Shown one piece after another: positions 10,689 through 22,626 of a stretch of DNA of 64,000 bases. Origin of the DNA: Pseudomonas cremoricolorata DSM 17059 = NBRC 16634 (lineage in GTDB: Bacteria > Pseudomonadota > Gammaproteobacteria > Pseudomonadales > Pseudomonadaceae); the NCBI RefSeq assembly GCF_000425745.1, contig NZ_AUEA01000009.1:1-64000 (forward strand), written 5' to 3'. Below the pieces are notes generated by a model. It was given only the letters and a program-made list of their open reading frames with translations. It had not been told where the DNA came from and did no database searches. Each line of letters begins with the position of its first letter. Positions within the stretch are counted from its first letter, which is position 1. The position numbers and the translations under genes are program-made.

Positions 10689-10847
10689 CTACAGGTAGTG
10701 GGCGTTGGCGAATCCGCTGGCTGCGGACTGCATGAAGGACGCACGAGGCGCCACGTCGTGCCTGGGCTCAGGGCGTTGGAGCGAGTTACCGGCGGGGAGG
10801 TTCAGTTGCTGCCGGATACGTGCGCCAAAGGGCGATGGATGAGGCAT
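10689..10847 (-). pseudogene. Probable remnant at the kdsC position
   Basis: In Pseudomonas the order is kdsD-kdsC-lptC, and KdsC (Kdo-8-phosphate phosphatase, HAD family) is about 170-180 residues. Here the gap between kdsD and lptC is only 166 bases. It holds one 52-codon frame whose ATG overlaps the kdsD stop (TGATG). It has no HAD motif (DxDGVLTDG is absent). The last residues (FMQSAASGFANAHYL) look to me like a degraded KdsC C-terminus, but this is from memory and weak. It may equally be a new or meaningless short frame. The absence of a full kdsC here is certain. Confidence 0.4.
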
Positions 10848-11821
10848 CACATTACACCTGCGCGCAGCAGATCGTGCATGTTCAGTGCGCCGATCGGGCG
10901 GCCATTGCCGTCCATCACCACCAGTGCGTTGATCTTGTGCTGCTCCATGAGTTTCAAGGCTTCGGCGGCCAGGGCCTGGGCCTGCACGGTCTTGCCATGC
11001 ACGGTCATGACCTGCTCGATGGGCGTGGCGTGCACGTCGATGCTGCGATCGAGGGCGCGGCGCAGGTCACCGTCGGTGAACACCCCGGCGAGGGCGCCGT
11101 CGGCTTCGAGCACCAGGGTCATGCCCAAACCTTTGCGAGACATTTCGAAAAGCGCGTCCTTGAGCAGCGTGCCGCGCTGCACCTGGGGCAGTCTGGCGTC
11201 GGCGTGCATGACATCTTCCACCTTGAGCAGCAGGCGCCTGCCCAGCGCGCCGCCCGGGTGAGAGAACGCGAAGTCTTCGGCAGTGAAACCGCGCGCTTCG
11301 AGCAGGGCGATGGCCAGGGCGTCGCCGAGCACCAGGGCCGCGGTGGTCGACGAGGTCGGCGCCAGGTTGAGCGGGCAGGCTTCGTGTTCTACCCGCGCGT
11401 CGAGGTTGGCTTCGGCGGCCTGGGCCAGGGTCGATTCAGGGTTGCCGGTAAGGCTGATGAGTGGAATGCCCAGGCGCTTGACCAGCGGCAGCAGGGTCAG
11501 GATCTCGGCGGTGGCGCCCGAGTTGGACAGCGCCAGGATGACATCTTCACGGGTGATCATGCCCATGTCGCCATGGCTGGCTTCGGCCGGGTGAACGAAG
11601 AACGCCGGGGTCCCGGTGCTCGCCAGGGTGGCGGCGATCTTGTTGCCGATATGCCCCGACTTGCCCATGCCCAGCACGATGACTCGGCCTTTGCTTGCCA
11701 GGATCAGCTCACAGGCACGCACGAAGCTCGCACCGATGCGGGCTTCCAGGCCCTGCACGGCTTCGAGCTCCAGGCGCAGGGTGCGCTGGGCGGATTGAAC
11801 AAGCTCGAGGGTTCTGCTCAT
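10847..11821 (-). CDS. kdsD: D-arabinose 5-phosphate isomerase
   Basis: Converts D-ribulose 5-phosphate to D-arabinose 5-phosphate, the first step to Kdo of LPS. The 324-residue protein has an N-terminal SIS sugar-isomerase domain (GKSGHIGNKIA, SNSGATAEIL, TSSTTAALVLGDALA) and two CBS domains at the C-terminus (GVFTDGDLRRAL, IGALNMHDLLRAG). All regions are intact. It is the first gene of the reverse-strand block leading into lptCAB-rpoN, divergent from mlaF. Confidence 0.96.
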   Translation of the reverse strand: MSRTLELVQSAQRTLRLELEAVQGLEARIGASFVRACELILASKGRVIVLGMGKSGHIGNKIAATLASTGTPAFFVHPAEASHGDMGMITREDVILALSNSGATAEILTLLPLVKRLGIPLISLTGNPESTLAQAAEANLDARVEHEACPLNLAPTSSTTAALVLGDALAIALLEARGFTAEDFAFSHPGGALGRRLLLKVEDVMHADARLPQVQRGTLLKDALFEMSRKGLGMTLVLEADGALAGVFTDGDLRRALDRSIDVHATPIEQVMTVHGKTVQAQALAAEALKLMEQHKINALVVMDGNGRPIGALNMHDLLRAGVM

Positions 11822-12064
11822 GGTCGAAAATAGAGTTCGCGGGAAAGGCGGCGATTATAGCTGCAATGCACGAAACCCTCACCTTTGATCGTCAGCATGA
11901 AACTTTATAAAGCTGTCTATGGCCTGAATGACACTGGCGATAGCCTTGGGAAGGGCCTCCCAGCGGTGATATAGTTCGCGGCTATCCGGCCCGCCAGGGA
12001 TGCGTGTGTCTTCCACCTGAAGGCGTGCGTCCATGAAGACGAGGCTGTATCGCAAGGAGTCTAG

Positions 12065-12874
12065 ATGAGTGGGGATAGCGCCTACGCGGTCGAGTTGAAG
12101 GGTCTGTCCTTCAAGCGCGGTTCGCGCAGTATTTTCAACAACGTCGACATACGTATTCCTCGTGGCAAGGTGACCGGTATCATGGGTCCGTCCGGCTGCG
12201 GCAAAACCACGTTGCTGCGTCTGATGGGTGCGCAACTGCGTCCCTCGGCCGGTGAAGTGTGGGTCGGCGGGCAGAATCTGCCGAGCCTTTCGCGTAGTGA
12301 ACTGTTCGATGCACGCAAACAGATGGGCGTGCTGTTCCAGAGCGGTGCGCTGTTCACCGATCTCGACGTCTTCGAGAACGTGGCCTTTCCGCTGCGCGTG
12401 CATACCGAACTGCCCGAGGAAATGATCCGCGACATCGTGCTGATGAAGCTGCAGGCCGTCGGGCTGCGCGGTGCCATCGGCCTGATGCCCGATGAGTTGT
12501 CCGGGGGCATGAAGCGCCGCGTCGCGCTGGCCCGGGCGATTGCGCTCGATCCGCAGATCCTCATGTACGACGAACCGTTCGTAGGCCAGGACCCCATCGC
12601 CATGGGCGTGTTGGTGCGCCTGATTCGTTTGCTCAACGATGCCCTGGGCATCACCAGTATCGTGGTTTCCCACGACTTGGCCGAAACCGCCAGCATCGCC
12701 GACTACATCTATGTCGTGGGTGATGGCCAAGTACTCGGGCAGGGCACCCCGGCCGAGCTGATGGGCTCGGACAACCCGCGTATTCGCCAGTTCATGAAGG
12801 GCGATCCCGACGGCCCGGTGCCGTTTCACTTTCCTGCGCCTGATTACCGCGCCGATCTGCTGGGGGCGCGTTGA
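12065..12874 (+). CDS. mlaF: Mla/Ttg2 phospholipid ABC transporter ATPase
   Basis: A 269-residue ABC ATPase with Walker [10 protein letters not shown], signature LSGGMKRR and Walker [14 protein letters not shown]. It powers the MlaFEDB complex that moves phospholipids between inner and outer membranes and keeps the outer leaflet asymmetric. In P. putida the operon is known as ttg2 (solvent tolerance). A perfect AAGGAG ribosome site precedes the ATG. Its stop overlaps the mlaE start by one base. Confidence 0.96.
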   Translation: MSGDSAYAVELKGLSFKRGSRSIFNNVDIRIPRGKVTGIMGPSGCGKTTLLRLMGAQLRPSAGEVWVGGQNLPSLSRSELFDARKQMGVLFQSGALFTDLDVFENVAFPLRVHTELPEEMIRDIVLMKLQAVGLRGAIGLMPDELSGGMKRRVALARAIALDPQILMYDEPFVGQDPIAMGVLVRLIRLLNDALGITSIVVSHDLAETASIADYIYVVGDGQVLGQGTPAELMGSDNPRIRQFMKGDPDGPVPFHFPAPDYRADLLGAR

Positions 12875-13671
12875 TGCGCAACACTTCCATACTCGAACGC
12901 ATCCGCCTGTTCGGCCGCGCCGCCATCGACATCGTGGCGGTGCTGGGCCGTTCGTGCCTGTTCCTCGGCCACGCGCTGATGGGGCGCGGCGGCATCGGTG
13001 GCGGCTTCTCGCTGTTGGTCAAGCAGCTGTACTCGGTCGGCGTGCTGTCGCTGGCGATCATCGCCGTGTCGGGGGTGTTCATCGGCATGGTGCTGTCGCT
13101 GCAGGGCTACAGCATTCTCACCAAGTACGGTTCAGAGCAGGCGGTCGGGCAGATGATCGCCCTGACCCTGCTGCGTGAGCTGGGACCTGTGGTGACCGCG
13201 TTGCTGTTCGCCGGCCGTGCCGGCTCGGCGCTGACGGCGGAAATCGGCAACATGAAATCCACCGAGCAGTTGTCGAGCCTGGAAATGATCGGTGTCGACC
13301 CGCTCAAGTACATCGTCGCGCCACGTCTGTGGGCCGGCTTCATTTCCCTGCCGTTGCTGGCGCTGATCTTCAGCGTGGTCGGTATCTGGGGTGGCTCGTG
13401 GGTCGCCGTGGACTGGCTGGGGGTCTATGAGGGCTCGTTCTGGGCCAACATGCAGAACAGCGTGTCGTTCAGCGGCGACGTGCTCAATGGGGTGATCAAG
13501 AGCCTGGTATTCGCCTTCGTGGTGACCTGGATCGCCGTATTCCAAGGCTATGACTGCGAGCCCACATCCGAGGGGATCAGTCGCGCCACGACCAAGACCG
13601 TAGTTTACGCCTCGCTGGCCGTCCTGGGTCTGGACTTCATTCTGACCGCCTTGATGTTTGGAGACTTCTGA
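12874..13671 (+). CDS. mlaE: Mla/Ttg2 ABC transporter permease
   Basis: A 265-residue inner-membrane permease of the MlaE/Ttg2B family with five or so hydrophobic helices. The conserved [21 protein letters not shown] block and EIGNMK segment are present. It forms the membrane core of the phospholipid transporter. The ATG at 12874 overlaps the mlaF stop; a TTG one codon earlier is also in frame. Confidence 0.95.
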   Translation: MRNTSILERIRLFGRAAIDIVAVLGRSCLFLGHALMGRGGIGGGFSLLVKQLYSVGVLSLAIIAVSGVFIGMVLSLQGYSILTKYGSEQAVGQMIALTLLRELGPVVTALLFAGRAGSALTAEIGNMKSTEQLSSLEMIGVDPLKYIVAPRLWAGFISLPLLALIFSVVGIWGGSWVAVDWLGVYEGSFWANMQNSVSFSGDVLNGVIKSLVFAFVVTWIAVFQGYDCEPTSEGISRATTKTVVYASLAVLGLDFILTALMFGDF

Positions 13672-14156
13672 TGCAAAACCGCACCCTGGAAATCGGTGTC
13701 GGCCTGTTCCTGCTGGCTGGGATTCTGGCGTTGTTGCTCCTCGCGCTCCGTGTCAGCGGGCTGTCTGCGAGCCCTGCGAGCGACACCTATAAAGTTTATG
13801 CATATTTCGACAATATCGCCGGTCTTACGGTCAGAGCCAAAGTGACCATGGCCGGTGTGACCATCGGCAAGGTCACCGCCATCGATCTGGATCGCGACAG
13901 CTACACCGGACGGGTCACCTTGCAACTGGAGCAGAGCGTCGACAACCTGCCGACCGACTCCACTGCCTCGATCCTGACCGCCGGCTTGCTGGGCGAGAAG
14001 TACATCGGCATCAGCGTCGGTGGCGAAGACCAGGTGCTCAAGGAAGGCAGTACCATCCATGACACCCAGTCCTCGCTCGTGCTCGAAGACCTGATCGGCA
14101 AGTTCCTGCTCAATTCGGTCGGCAAAGAAGCCAAAGAAGCCCCCCCAGCTAATTAA
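13671..14156 (+). CDS. mlaD: Mla/Ttg2 membrane-anchored MCE protein
   Basis: A 161-residue MCE-domain protein with one N-terminal membrane helix (IGVGLFLLAGILALLLLAL) followed by the MCE domain (YAYFDNIAGLTVRAKVTMAGV, then GLLGEKYIGIS). It forms the hexameric ring that hands lipid between MlaFE and MlaC. The start overlaps the mlaE stop by one base. Confidence 0.96.
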   Translation: MQNRTLEIGVGLFLLAGILALLLLALRVSGLSASPASDTYKVYAYFDNIAGLTVRAKVTMAGVTIGKVTAIDLDRDSYTGRVTLQLEQSVDNLPTDSTASILTAGLLGEKYIGISVGGEDQVLKEGSTIHDTQSSLVLEDLIGKFLLNSVGKEAKEAPPAN

Positions 14157-14165
14157 GGAGTCTCC

Positions 14166-14819
14166 ATGATTTCGATTTTGCGACGTGGTCTGCTGGTGCT
14201 GCTGGCAAGCCTGCCCATGCTGGCGATGGCGGCACCTGGGCAATCGGCCCATGAGGTGATCACCAGCACCACCGACGCCCTGTTGTCGGACCTGAAGGTC
14301 AACAAGGAGCGCTACCGTTCCGACCCCCAGGCGTTCTACAACTCGCTCAACAGCATTCTGGGCCCAGTCGTCGATGCCGACGGCATTTCCAAGAGCATCA
14401 TGACCGTCAAGTATTCGCGCAAGGCGACGCCGGCGCAGATGCAGCGCTTCCAGGAGAACTTCAAGCGCAGCCTGATGCAGTTCTATGGCAACGCATTGCT
14501 CGAGTACAACAACCAGGGCATCACCGTCGATCCTGCGCGCAGCGATGATGGCGAGCGCGCCAGCGTGACCATGAAGGTGGCAGGCAACAACGGCGCTACC
14601 TATCCGGTGCAGTACACCCTGGTCAAGCTGGGCAGCGAGTGGAAGGTGCGCAACGTGATCGTCAATGGCATCAACATCGGCAAGCTGTTCCGTGACCAGT
14701 TCGCCGACGCCATGCAGCGCAACGGCAACAATCTCGATCGCACCATCGACAACTGGGCGGGCGAAGTGGCCAAGGCCAAGCAGGCCGCCGACAGCTCGAC
14801 GGACAAGGAAGTGCAATGA
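14166..14819 (+). CDS. mlaC: Periplasmic phospholipid-binding protein MlaC
   Basis: A 217-residue protein with a signal peptide cleaved after about residue 22 (LASLPMLAMA|AP) and an MlaC/Ttg2D lipid-binding fold (KVNKERYRSDPQAFYNS, VKYSRKATPAQMQRFQ). It shuttles phospholipid between MlaA at the outer membrane and MlaD. An AAGGAG ribosome site precedes the ATG. Confidence 0.95.
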   Translation: MISILRRGLLVLLASLPMLAMAAPGQSAHEVITSTTDALLSDLKVNKERYRSDPQAFYNSLNSILGPVVDADGISKSIMTVKYSRKATPAQMQRFQENFKRSLMQFYGNALLEYNNQGITVDPARSDDGERASVTMKVAGNNGATYPVQYTLVKLGSEWKVRNVIVNGINIGKLFRDQFADAMQRNGNNLDRTIDNWAGEVAKAKQAADSSTDKEVQ

Positions 14820-15121
14820 ACGAGGCGGGCGTAAGCATGGCCGAGCCAGGCGTTCTGCGCTTGTCGGGTGTGCTGGACTATCGCAGCGGTCCTGCGCTGC
14901 GCAAGCAGGGGGCGGCATTGATTGCCGCATGCAAGGGCTCACAGGTGGTGCTCGACTGCACGGCGGTGAGCCATTCCTCCAGCGTCGGGTTGTCGTTGCT
15001 GCTGGGTTTTCTGCGCGATATCACCGGCGCCGGCAAGTTCTGCGAACTGCGTGGCTTGCCGCAGCACATGCGAGAAATCGCCGAGGTCTACGATCTCGAT
15101 CAGGTGCTGGCCGACGCCTGA
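14816..15121 (+). CDS. mlaB: STAS-domain subunit MlaB
   Basis: A 101-residue STAS-domain protein that binds and stabilises MlaF. The STAS core is visible in QVVLDCTAVSHSSSVGLSLLLGFL. The start overlaps the mlaC stop in an ATGA arrangement. A G+C-rich imperfect hairpin with a run of T (about 15136-15190) follows and may end the operon. Confidence 0.9.
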   Translation: MNEAGVSMAEPGVLRLSGVLDYRSGPALRKQGAALIAACKGSQVVLDCTAVSHSSSVGLSLLLGFLRDITGAGKFCELRGLPQHMREIAEVYDLDQVLADA

Positions 15122-15235
15122 GTCTGCCAGCCACATAGCCCCTCGGTCAGCGCGCCCGCTGTTGGGCTTCGCAGGCGGGGGGCTTTTTTGTATCATGGCC
15201 GACCCCCGCGCACTGGGCGCCGATTGAGGTTGAGC

Positions 15236-16766
<1,531 letters not shown>

Positions 16767-16858
16767 TCTGTGACCGGCGCAGGGACGCGCCAGCCGAATC
16801 GAATACGGTCGGGCCTTGGGTCCGGCCGGCTGCAGCCGCTTAAGGAACGACGCTTCCC

Positions 16859-17494
16859 ATGTTGACCATCGCGCTATCCAAGGGCCGTATTCTCGATGAC
16901 ACCCTGCCGTTGCTGGCAGAGGCCGGCATCGTGCCGACCGAGAATCCGGACAAGAGCCGCAAGCTGATCATCCCCACCACCCAGGACGATGTGCGCCTGC
17001 TGATCGTCCGTGCCACCGACGTGCCGACCTACGTCGAGCACGGCGCCGCCGACCTCGGCGTGGCGGGCAAGGACGTGCTGATGGAATACGGTGGCCAGGG
17101 CCTGTACGAGCCGCTCGACCTGCAGATCGCCCAGTGCAAGCTGATGACTGCAGGCGCGGTCGGCGCCGCCGAACCCAAGGGCCGCCTGCGCGTGGCGACC
17201 AAGTTCGTCAACGTCGCCAAGCGTTACTACGCCGAGCAGGGCCGTCAGGTCGACATCATCAAGCTGTACGGCTCGATGGAGCTGGCACCGCTGATCAACC
17301 TCGCGGACAAGATCATCGACGTGGTCGACACCGGCAACACCTTGCGCGCCAACGGCCTGGAGCCGCAGGAACTGATCGCGACCATCAGCTCGCGCCTGGT
17401 GGTCAACAAGGCATCGATGAAGATGCAGCACGCGCGAATCCAGCACCTCATCGAAGCCCTGCGCCGGGCTGTCGAGTCTCGACACCGCGGCTGA
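16859..17494 (+). CDS. hisG: ATP phosphoribosyltransferase, short form
   Basis: First step of histidine synthesis (ATP + PRPP). At 211 residues it is the short form, which lacks the C-terminal regulatory domain and in known species needs the HisRS-like partner HisZ; HisZ is not in this window. Visible motifs include [13 protein letters not shown] and [14 protein letters not shown], the PRPP-site region. Good AAGGA ribosome site. Confidence 0.97.
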   Translation: MLTIALSKGRILDDTLPLLAEAGIVPTENPDKSRKLIIPTTQDDVRLLIVRATDVPTYVEHGAADLGVAGKDVLMEYGGQGLYEPLDLQIAQCKLMTAGAVGAAEPKGRLRVATKFVNVAKRYYAEQGRQVDIIKLYGSMELAPLINLADKIIDVVDTGNTLRANGLEPQELIATISSRLVVNKASMKMQHARIQHLIEALRRAVESRHRG

Positions 17495-17499
17495 CTTGC

Positions 17500-17521
17500 G
17501 CGCGACCCGCTGGGGTCGCGC
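17500..17521 (+). other. Hairpin in the hisG-hisD gap
   Basis: A perfect 9-base stem (GCGCGACCC / GGGTCGCGC) with a 4-base loop lies just after hisG. There is no T-run after it, so it is not a standard terminator. It could protect or process the hisGDC mRNA. Confidence 0.4.
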
Positions 17522-17620
17522 CCGTCCCTCCGCGTCACTGCCCGTCGTTCAGGTGCCCGCGCGGATTGGGTCGGTCGTTTCGGGCGCCTGAACACCCGCT
17601 AATCAATCGAGGCCCACGCC

Positions 17621-18946
17621 ATGACCGTGTCTACTGCAATTGCCCGTCTCAACGCTGCCGATGCCGAGTTCGCCCGACATCTGGATCATCTGCTGAGCTG
17701 GGAAAGTGTTTCCGATGACGCGGTCAACCAGCGCGTGCTCGACATCATCAAGGGCGTGCGTGAGCGCGGCGACGCGGCGCTGGTGGAATACACCCAGCGC
17801 TTCGACGGCGTGCAGGCCAGCGGCATCGCCGACCTGATCCTGGGTCGCGAACGCCTGGAACTGGCGCTGACGCGCATCACCCCCGAGCAGCGCGCCGCGC
17901 TGGAAAAGGCCGCCGAGCGCGTTCGCATCTACCACGAGCGGCAGAAGCAGGACTCCTGGCAGTACACCGAAGCCGATGGCACGGTGCTCGGGCAGAAGGT
18001 CACGCCGCTCGATCGCGCCGGTCTGTACGTGCCGGGCGGCAAGGCCTCCTACCCCTCGTCGGTGCTGATGAACGCCATTCCCGCCAAGGTGGCCGGGGTT
18101 GCCGAGGTGGTGATGGTGGTGCCGACTCCGCGTGGCGAAGTCAACGAACTGGTGTTGGCCGCGGCGTGCATCGCCGGGGTCGACCGCGTGTTCACCGTTG
18201 GCGGTGCGCAAGCCGTGGCGGCGCTGGCCTATGGCACCGAGAGCGTGCCGCAGGTCGACAAGATCGTCGGCCCCGGCAACATCTACGTGGCCACCGCCAA
18301 GCGCCATGTGTTCGGCCAGGTGGGCATCGACATGATCGCCGGCCCCTCGGAAATCCTCGTGGTCTGTGACGGTCAGACCGACCCGGACTGGATCGCCATG
18401 GACCTGTTCTCCCAGGCCGAGCACGACGAGGACGCCCAGGCGATTCTGGTCAGCCCGGATGCCGAGTTCCTCGACCGCGTCGCGGTCAGCATCGACAAGC
18501 TGCTGCCGACCATGGAGCGCGCCGAAATCATCGAAAAATCCATCAATGGCCGCGGCGCGCTGATTCAGGTGCGCGACATGCAGCAGGCCATCGAGGTGGC
18601 CAACCGTATTGCGCCCGAGCACCTGGAGCTGTCGGTGGCCGATCCGCAGGCCTGGTTGCCGCACATTCGGCATGCCGGGGCGATCTTCATGGGGCGCCAC
18701 ACCAGCGAAGCCCTGGGCGACTACTGCGCCGGTCCCAACCACGTGCTGCCGACATCGGGCACCGCGCGCTTCTCGTCGCCACTGGGGGTGTATGACTTCC
18801 AGAAGCGTTCGTCGATCATCTACTGCTCCGAGCAGGGTGCCTCCGAGCTTGGCCAAACCGCTTCGGTGCTGGCCCGTGGCGAATCGCTCACGGCCCACGC
18901 CCGCAGCGCCGAATATCGCATCCTCGACCAAGACAAGGGGAACTGA
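17621..18946 (+). CDS. hisD: Histidinol dehydrogenase
   Basis: Last two oxidation steps of histidine synthesis, NAD- and Zn-dependent. The 441-residue length is normal. The family signature around [16 protein letters not shown] is present, and metal/catalytic residues are seen in [16 protein letters not shown] and the [19 protein letters not shown] segment. hisC follows after 2 bases. Confidence 0.98.
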   Translation: MTVSTAIARLNAADAEFARHLDHLLSWESVSDDAVNQRVLDIIKGVRERGDAALVEYTQRFDGVQASGIADLILGRERLELALTRITPEQRAALEKAAERVRIYHERQKQDSWQYTEADGTVLGQKVTPLDRAGLYVPGGKASYPSSVLMNAIPAKVAGVAEVVMVVPTPRGEVNELVLAAACIAGVDRVFTVGGAQAVAALAYGTESVPQVDKIVGPGNIYVATAKRHVFGQVGIDMIAGPSEILVVCDGQTDPDWIAMDLFSQAEHDEDAQAILVSPDAEFLDRVAVSIDKLLPTMERAEIIEKSINGRGALIQVRDMQQAIEVANRIAPEHLELSVADPQAWLPHIRHAGAIFMGRHTSEALGDYCAGPNHVLPTSGTARFSSPLGVYDFQKRSSIIYCSEQGASELGQTASVLARGESLTAHARSAEYRILDQDKGN

Positions 18947-18948
18947 AC

Positions 18949-19995
18949 ATGAGTCGATTCTGGAGCCCCTTCGTCAAGGACCTGGTGCCTTACGTACCGG
19001 GCGAGCAGCCCAAGCTGGCGCGGTTGATCAAGCTCAACACCAATGAAAACCCGTACGGCCCATCGCCCAAGGCGCTCGAGGCCATGCGCGACGAACTAAG
19101 CGACGATTTGCGCCTGTACCCTGACCCGAACAGCGACCGCCTCAAACAGGCGGTGGCCGGTTACTACGGCGTCGACACCGCCAAGGTGTTCGTCGGCAAC
19201 GGCTCGGACGAGGTGCTCGCGCACATCTTCCACGGCCTGTTGCAGCACGACGCGCCGCTGCTGTTCCCTGACATCAGCTACAGCTTCTACCCGGTCTATT
19301 GCGGCCTGTACGGCATCGACTACCAGCAGGTGGCACTGGATGAGCAGTTCCAGATTCGCGTCGAGGACTACTGCAAGCCCAATGGCGGCATCATCTTCCC
19401 CAACCCCAACGCACCGACCGGTTGCCTGTTGCCGTTGCAGGCCATCGAGACCCTGCTGCAAGCCAACCCTGACTCGGTGGTGGTGGTCGATGAGGCCTAT
19501 ATCGACTTTGGCGGCGACACCGCCATCGCCCTGGTCGATCGTTACGACAACCTGCTGGTGACCCAGACGCTGTCCAAGTCGCGTTCGCTGGCCGGTCTGC
19601 GCGTGGGCCTGGCGGTAGGGCACCCTGACTTGATCGAGGCGTTGGAGCGCGTCAAGAACAGCTTCAACTCCTACCCGCTGGACCGCGCGGCGATTGCCGG
19701 GGCGAGTGCCGCGTTCGATGACCGTGACTACTTCGAGGCAACTCGGCGCAAGGTCATCGACAGCCGCGAGCGCCTGGTCGAGCACTTGCTCGCCAAGGGC
19801 TTCGAGGTGCTGCCGTCGGCGGCCAACTTCGTCTTCGCCCGCCATCCGCAGCACGACGCCGCGCAACTGGCCGCGCGCTTGCGCGAGCAGGGGGTGATCG
19901 TTCGTCACTTCAAGCAGGCGCGGATCGCCCAGTTCCTGCGTATCACCATCGGCACGCCTGAGATGAACCAGGCGCTGCTCGACGCGCTGGATTAA
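18949..19995 (+). CDS. hisC: Histidinol-phosphate aminotransferase
   Basis: PLP-dependent transamination of imidazole acetol phosphate in histidine synthesis. The 348-residue class II aminotransferase shows [14 protein letters not shown] at the N-terminus, the substrate-contact segment [16 protein letters not shown], and the PLP lysine in [14 protein letters not shown]. It ends the his operon; a terminator follows 12 bases after the stop. Confidence 0.97.
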   Translation: MSRFWSPFVKDLVPYVPGEQPKLARLIKLNTNENPYGPSPKALEAMRDELSDDLRLYPDPNSDRLKQAVAGYYGVDTAKVFVGNGSDEVLAHIFHGLLQHDAPLLFPDISYSFYPVYCGLYGIDYQQVALDEQFQIRVEDYCKPNGGIIFPNPNAPTGCLLPLQAIETLLQANPDSVVVVDEAYIDFGGDTAIALVDRYDNLLVTQTLSKSRSLAGLRVGLAVGHPDLIEALERVKNSFNSYPLDRAAIAGASAAFDDRDYFEATRRKVIDSRERLVEHLLAKGFEVLPSAANFVFARHPQHDAAQLAARLREQGVIVRHFKQARIAQFLRITIGTPEMNQALLDALD

Positions 19996-20006
19996 GCGCT
20001 GCACCT

Positions 20007-20039
20007 GACCCGGCTGGCGTGAAGCGAGCCGGGTCTTTG
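20007..20039 (+). terminator. Rho-independent terminator after hisC
   Basis: A 9-base stem (GACCCGGCT / AGCCGGGTC) with an 11-base loop followed by TTTGT, starting 12 bases after the hisC stop. Confidence 0.7.
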
Positions 20040-20128
20040 TCCCTCTATCAAGAACGGCATTGCGCCGAACCGTGCGCAGGCGTACGCTCGCACACCTTGG
20101 TTAATTCATCGGATGACTGGTTGACCCA

Positions 20129-20776
20129 ATGTCTACCCTTATCAAGCGCTCCCTCGTCGTACAGGCCGTGGAGCAACTGCGCCAGCGCATTGCGGAAGGC
20201 GCCTGGGCCGTGGGCGACCGCCTACCCACCGAACCCGAGCTTGCGAGCGAGCTGGGCATCAGCCGCAACACCGTGCGTGAAGCCATGCGCGTGCTGGCCT
20301 TCAGTGGCCTGGTGGAAATCCGCCAAGGCGACGGCAGTTACCTGCGCACCGTGCAAGACCCCCTGCAAGCGGTGCTGGCGTTGTCGCGCTGCACCATTGA
20401 GCACGCCCGCGAAGCGCGGCATGTGCTGGAAGCCGAAGCCATCGCCCTGGCCGCCGAACGCTGCACCGCCGACGACCTGCGCGAGCTGCGCGAAGCGCTG
20501 GAGCACAGCCGTGGGCATTTTCACGGCGAGGTCGAGGCTTACCTGTGCGCCGACATGGTGTTTCACCAGCGCCTGGTCGATGCCGCGCACAACCCGGCCT
20601 TGAGCGAGCTGTACCGTTACTTCTCAGGCCTGGTACGCGCCGCGGTCGAGCACAACATGACCCGCGCCCCGCGCTGCCAGGCGACCTTCGATCTGCATGT
20701 GGAGATCGTCGATGCCCTCGAAGGCCACGACCCGCAGCAGGCCAAGCGGCTGATGCGTGCCCTTATCGAATCCTGA
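20129..20776 (+). CDS. FadR-type GntR transcriptional regulator
   Basis: A 215-residue regulator: N-terminal winged helix (LPTEPELASELGISRNTVREAMRVL) and C-terminal FCD effector domain with the metal-type residues DMVFHQRLVDAAHN and a later His in TFDLHVEIVDAL. These regulators bind small organic acids. It lies 13 bases before an MFS carrier gene of the CynX/NimT type, so it probably controls that carrier and itself. The ligand cannot be read from sequence. Confidence 0.9.
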   Translation: MSTLIKRSLVVQAVEQLRQRIAEGAWAVGDRLPTEPELASELGISRNTVREAMRVLAFSGLVEIRQGDGSYLRTVQDPLQAVLALSRCTIEHAREARHVLEAEAIALAAERCTADDLRELREALEHSRGHFHGEVEAYLCADMVFHQRLVDAAHNPALSELYRYFSGLVRAAVEHNMTRAPRCQATFDLHVEIVDALEGHDPQQAKRLMRALIES

Positions 20777-20789
20777 CCGGGAGCCCGCC

Positions 20790-22070
20790 ATGGCTGATTC
20801 ACCCCTGCAACGCTCCACCGCATCGGGCCACGAGCTCGACGAACTGCTGATCGACGCCGAGGCCGACGACGATCAGGTTCAGCACACCCCAGCCCCGACC
20901 CAGCGCAGTTGGTTGCTGCTGCTGGGCCTGGTACTGGTGGCGTTGAACCTGCGCCCGGCCTTGTCGAGCATGGCGCCACTGCTCGGTGAGGTCAGCCGCA
21001 GCCTTGGCCTGAGTGCTTCGGCGGCAGGGCTGCTGACCACCTTGCCGGTGCTCTGCCTGGGCCTGTTCGCGCCATTGGCGCCCCGCCTGGCGCGGCGCTT
21101 CGGTGCCGAGCGGGTGGTGCTTGGCATTCTCCTGACCCTGGCGCTGGGCATCGTGCTGCGTAGCCTGCTCGGGGTGGCCGGGCTGTTCGCCGGCAGCCTG
21201 CTGGCCGGTGCCAGCATCGGCGTCATCGGCGTGCTGCTGCCGGGTATCGTCAAGCGCGACTTCCCCCGCCACGCCGGTATTCTCATGGGCGTCTACACCA
21301 TGGCCCTGTGCCTTGGCGCGGCGCTGGCCGCCGGTGCCACGGTGCCGGTCAGTCGTTTCTTCGACGACAGCTGGGCCATCGGCCTGGGCGTGTGGATGCT
21401 GCCGGCGCTGCTGGCGATGGTGTTCTGGGCGCCACAGGCCAGGCATGGCCACGGCGCGCACAAGGTGGCTTACCGGGTGCGCGGCCTGTGGCGTGATCCG
21501 CTGGCCTGGCAGGTGACCCTGTACATGGGCCTGCAGTCATCGCTGGCCTACATCGTCTTCGGCTGGCTGCCGTCGATTCTGATCGGCCGCGGCCTGACCC
21601 CGACGCAGGCCGGGCTGGTGCTCTCCGGCTCGGTGATCGTGCAGCTGCTCAGCTCGCTCGGCGCGCCGTGGCTGGCGACCCGAGGCAAGGACCAGCGGCT
21701 GACCATCGGCTTAGTGATGCTGGCGACCCTGGCCGGGCTGTTCGGTTGCCTGTACGCGCCATTGAGCGGGCTGTGGGGCTGGGCGGTGCTGCTGGGGCTG
21801 GGGCAGGGCGGCACCTTCGCGCTGGCGCTGACCTTGATCGTGTTGCGCTCCAAGGACGCCCACGTCGCCTCCAACCTGTCGAGCATGGCCCAGGGGGTGG
21901 GTTACACCCTGGCCTCGATGGGCCCGTTCGCGGTCGGCCTGGTGCACGATCTCACCGATGGCTGGGCGGCAGTGGGCTGGATCTTCGCTGTAGTCGGCGT
22001 GGGCGCGTTGATGTTCGGCATGAAGGCGGGTCGAGCGTTGCACGTGCAGGCGGTGAGCGAGCGGGTGTAG
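20790..22070 (+). CDS. CynX/NimT-family MFS transporter
   Basis: A 426-residue, 12-helix major facilitator protein. After a hydrophilic N-terminal tail of about 40 residues comes the first helix with LVLVALNLRPALSSMAPLL, the pattern of the CynX/NimT (cyanate, 2-nitroimidazole) family, and the GAERVVLGI loop. The start at 20790 follows a GGGAG ribosome site; an upstream in-frame ATG lies within the regulator gene. Substrate unknown; the regulator in front suggests induction by its substrate. Confidence 0.87.
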   Translation: MADSPLQRSTASGHELDELLIDAEADDDQVQHTPAPTQRSWLLLLGLVLVALNLRPALSSMAPLLGEVSRSLGLSASAAGLLTTLPVLCLGLFAPLAPRLARRFGAERVVLGILLTLALGIVLRSLLGVAGLFAGSLLAGASIGVIGVLLPGIVKRDFPRHAGILMGVYTMALCLGAALAAGATVPVSRFFDDSWAIGLGVWMLPALLAMVFWAPQARHGHGAHKVAYRVRGLWRDPLAWQVTLYMGLQSSLAYIVFGWLPSILIGRGLTPTQAGLVLSGSVIVQLLSSLGAPWLATRGKDQRLTIGLVMLATLAGLFGCLYAPLSGLWGWAVLLGLGQGGTFALALTLIVLRSKDAHVASNLSSMAQGVGYTLASMGPFAVGLVHDLTDGWAAVGWIFAVVGVGALMFGMKAGRALHVQAVSERV

Positions 22071-22152
22071 GCATTCACGATGAAAATCAACGTGGCATGG
22101 GCCGCCGCGACGGATTATCGTGCGCATCCGACAGCCTGGAAGGAATGCTCCT

Positions 22153-22626
22153 ATGAATGACGCCAATCGCGCAGTGGTCGAGCGCTTCTACCACGCCTTC
22201 GTCCAGCGCGATGCCGAAGCGATGGTGGCCTGCTACAGCGATGACATCGTCTTCAGCGACCCGATCTTCGGCACTTTGCGCGGTCTTGATGCCGGCGACA
22301 TGTGGCGCATGTTGGTCAGTCGTGCCGAGCAGCTCGAGGTGAGTGTCGATGACGTGCGTGCCTGCGGCGACAGCGCCAGCGCGCACTGGCGGGCCAGTTA
22401 TCGTTTCGGGCCGCGCGCGCGCAGGGTGGTCAACGACGTACAGGCACGCTTCCAACTGCGAGATGGCCTGATCTGCCGCCATGAAGACAGCTTCGCGCTG
22501 TGGAGCTGGTCGCGCCAGGCCCTGGGCCTGCCGGGGCTGTTGCTGGGCTGGTCACCACTGTTGCAGGGCAAGGTACGCCGCCAGGCGTTTCAAGGCCTGC
22601 GCAGCTATCAGCAGCGCCGTGGCTGA
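22153..22626 (+). CDS. NTF2-fold (SnoaL-like) protein
   Basis: A 157-residue protein with the cystatin-like alpha+beta fold of the SnoaL/NTF2 group, seen in [35 protein letters not shown] and the later [24 protein letters not shown]. Such proteins are small-molecule isomerases, hydrolases or binding domains; the specific role is unknown. The start at 22153 follows an AAGGAATG ribosome site. The stop overlaps the next gene by 8 bases. Confidence 0.82.
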   Translation: MNDANRAVVERFYHAFVQRDAEAMVACYSDDIVFSDPIFGTLRGLDAGDMWRMLVSRAEQLEVSVDDVRACGDSASAHWRASYRFGPRARRVVNDVQARFQLRDGLICRHEDSFALWSWSRQALGLPGLLLGWSPLLQGKVRRQAFQGLRSYQQRRG

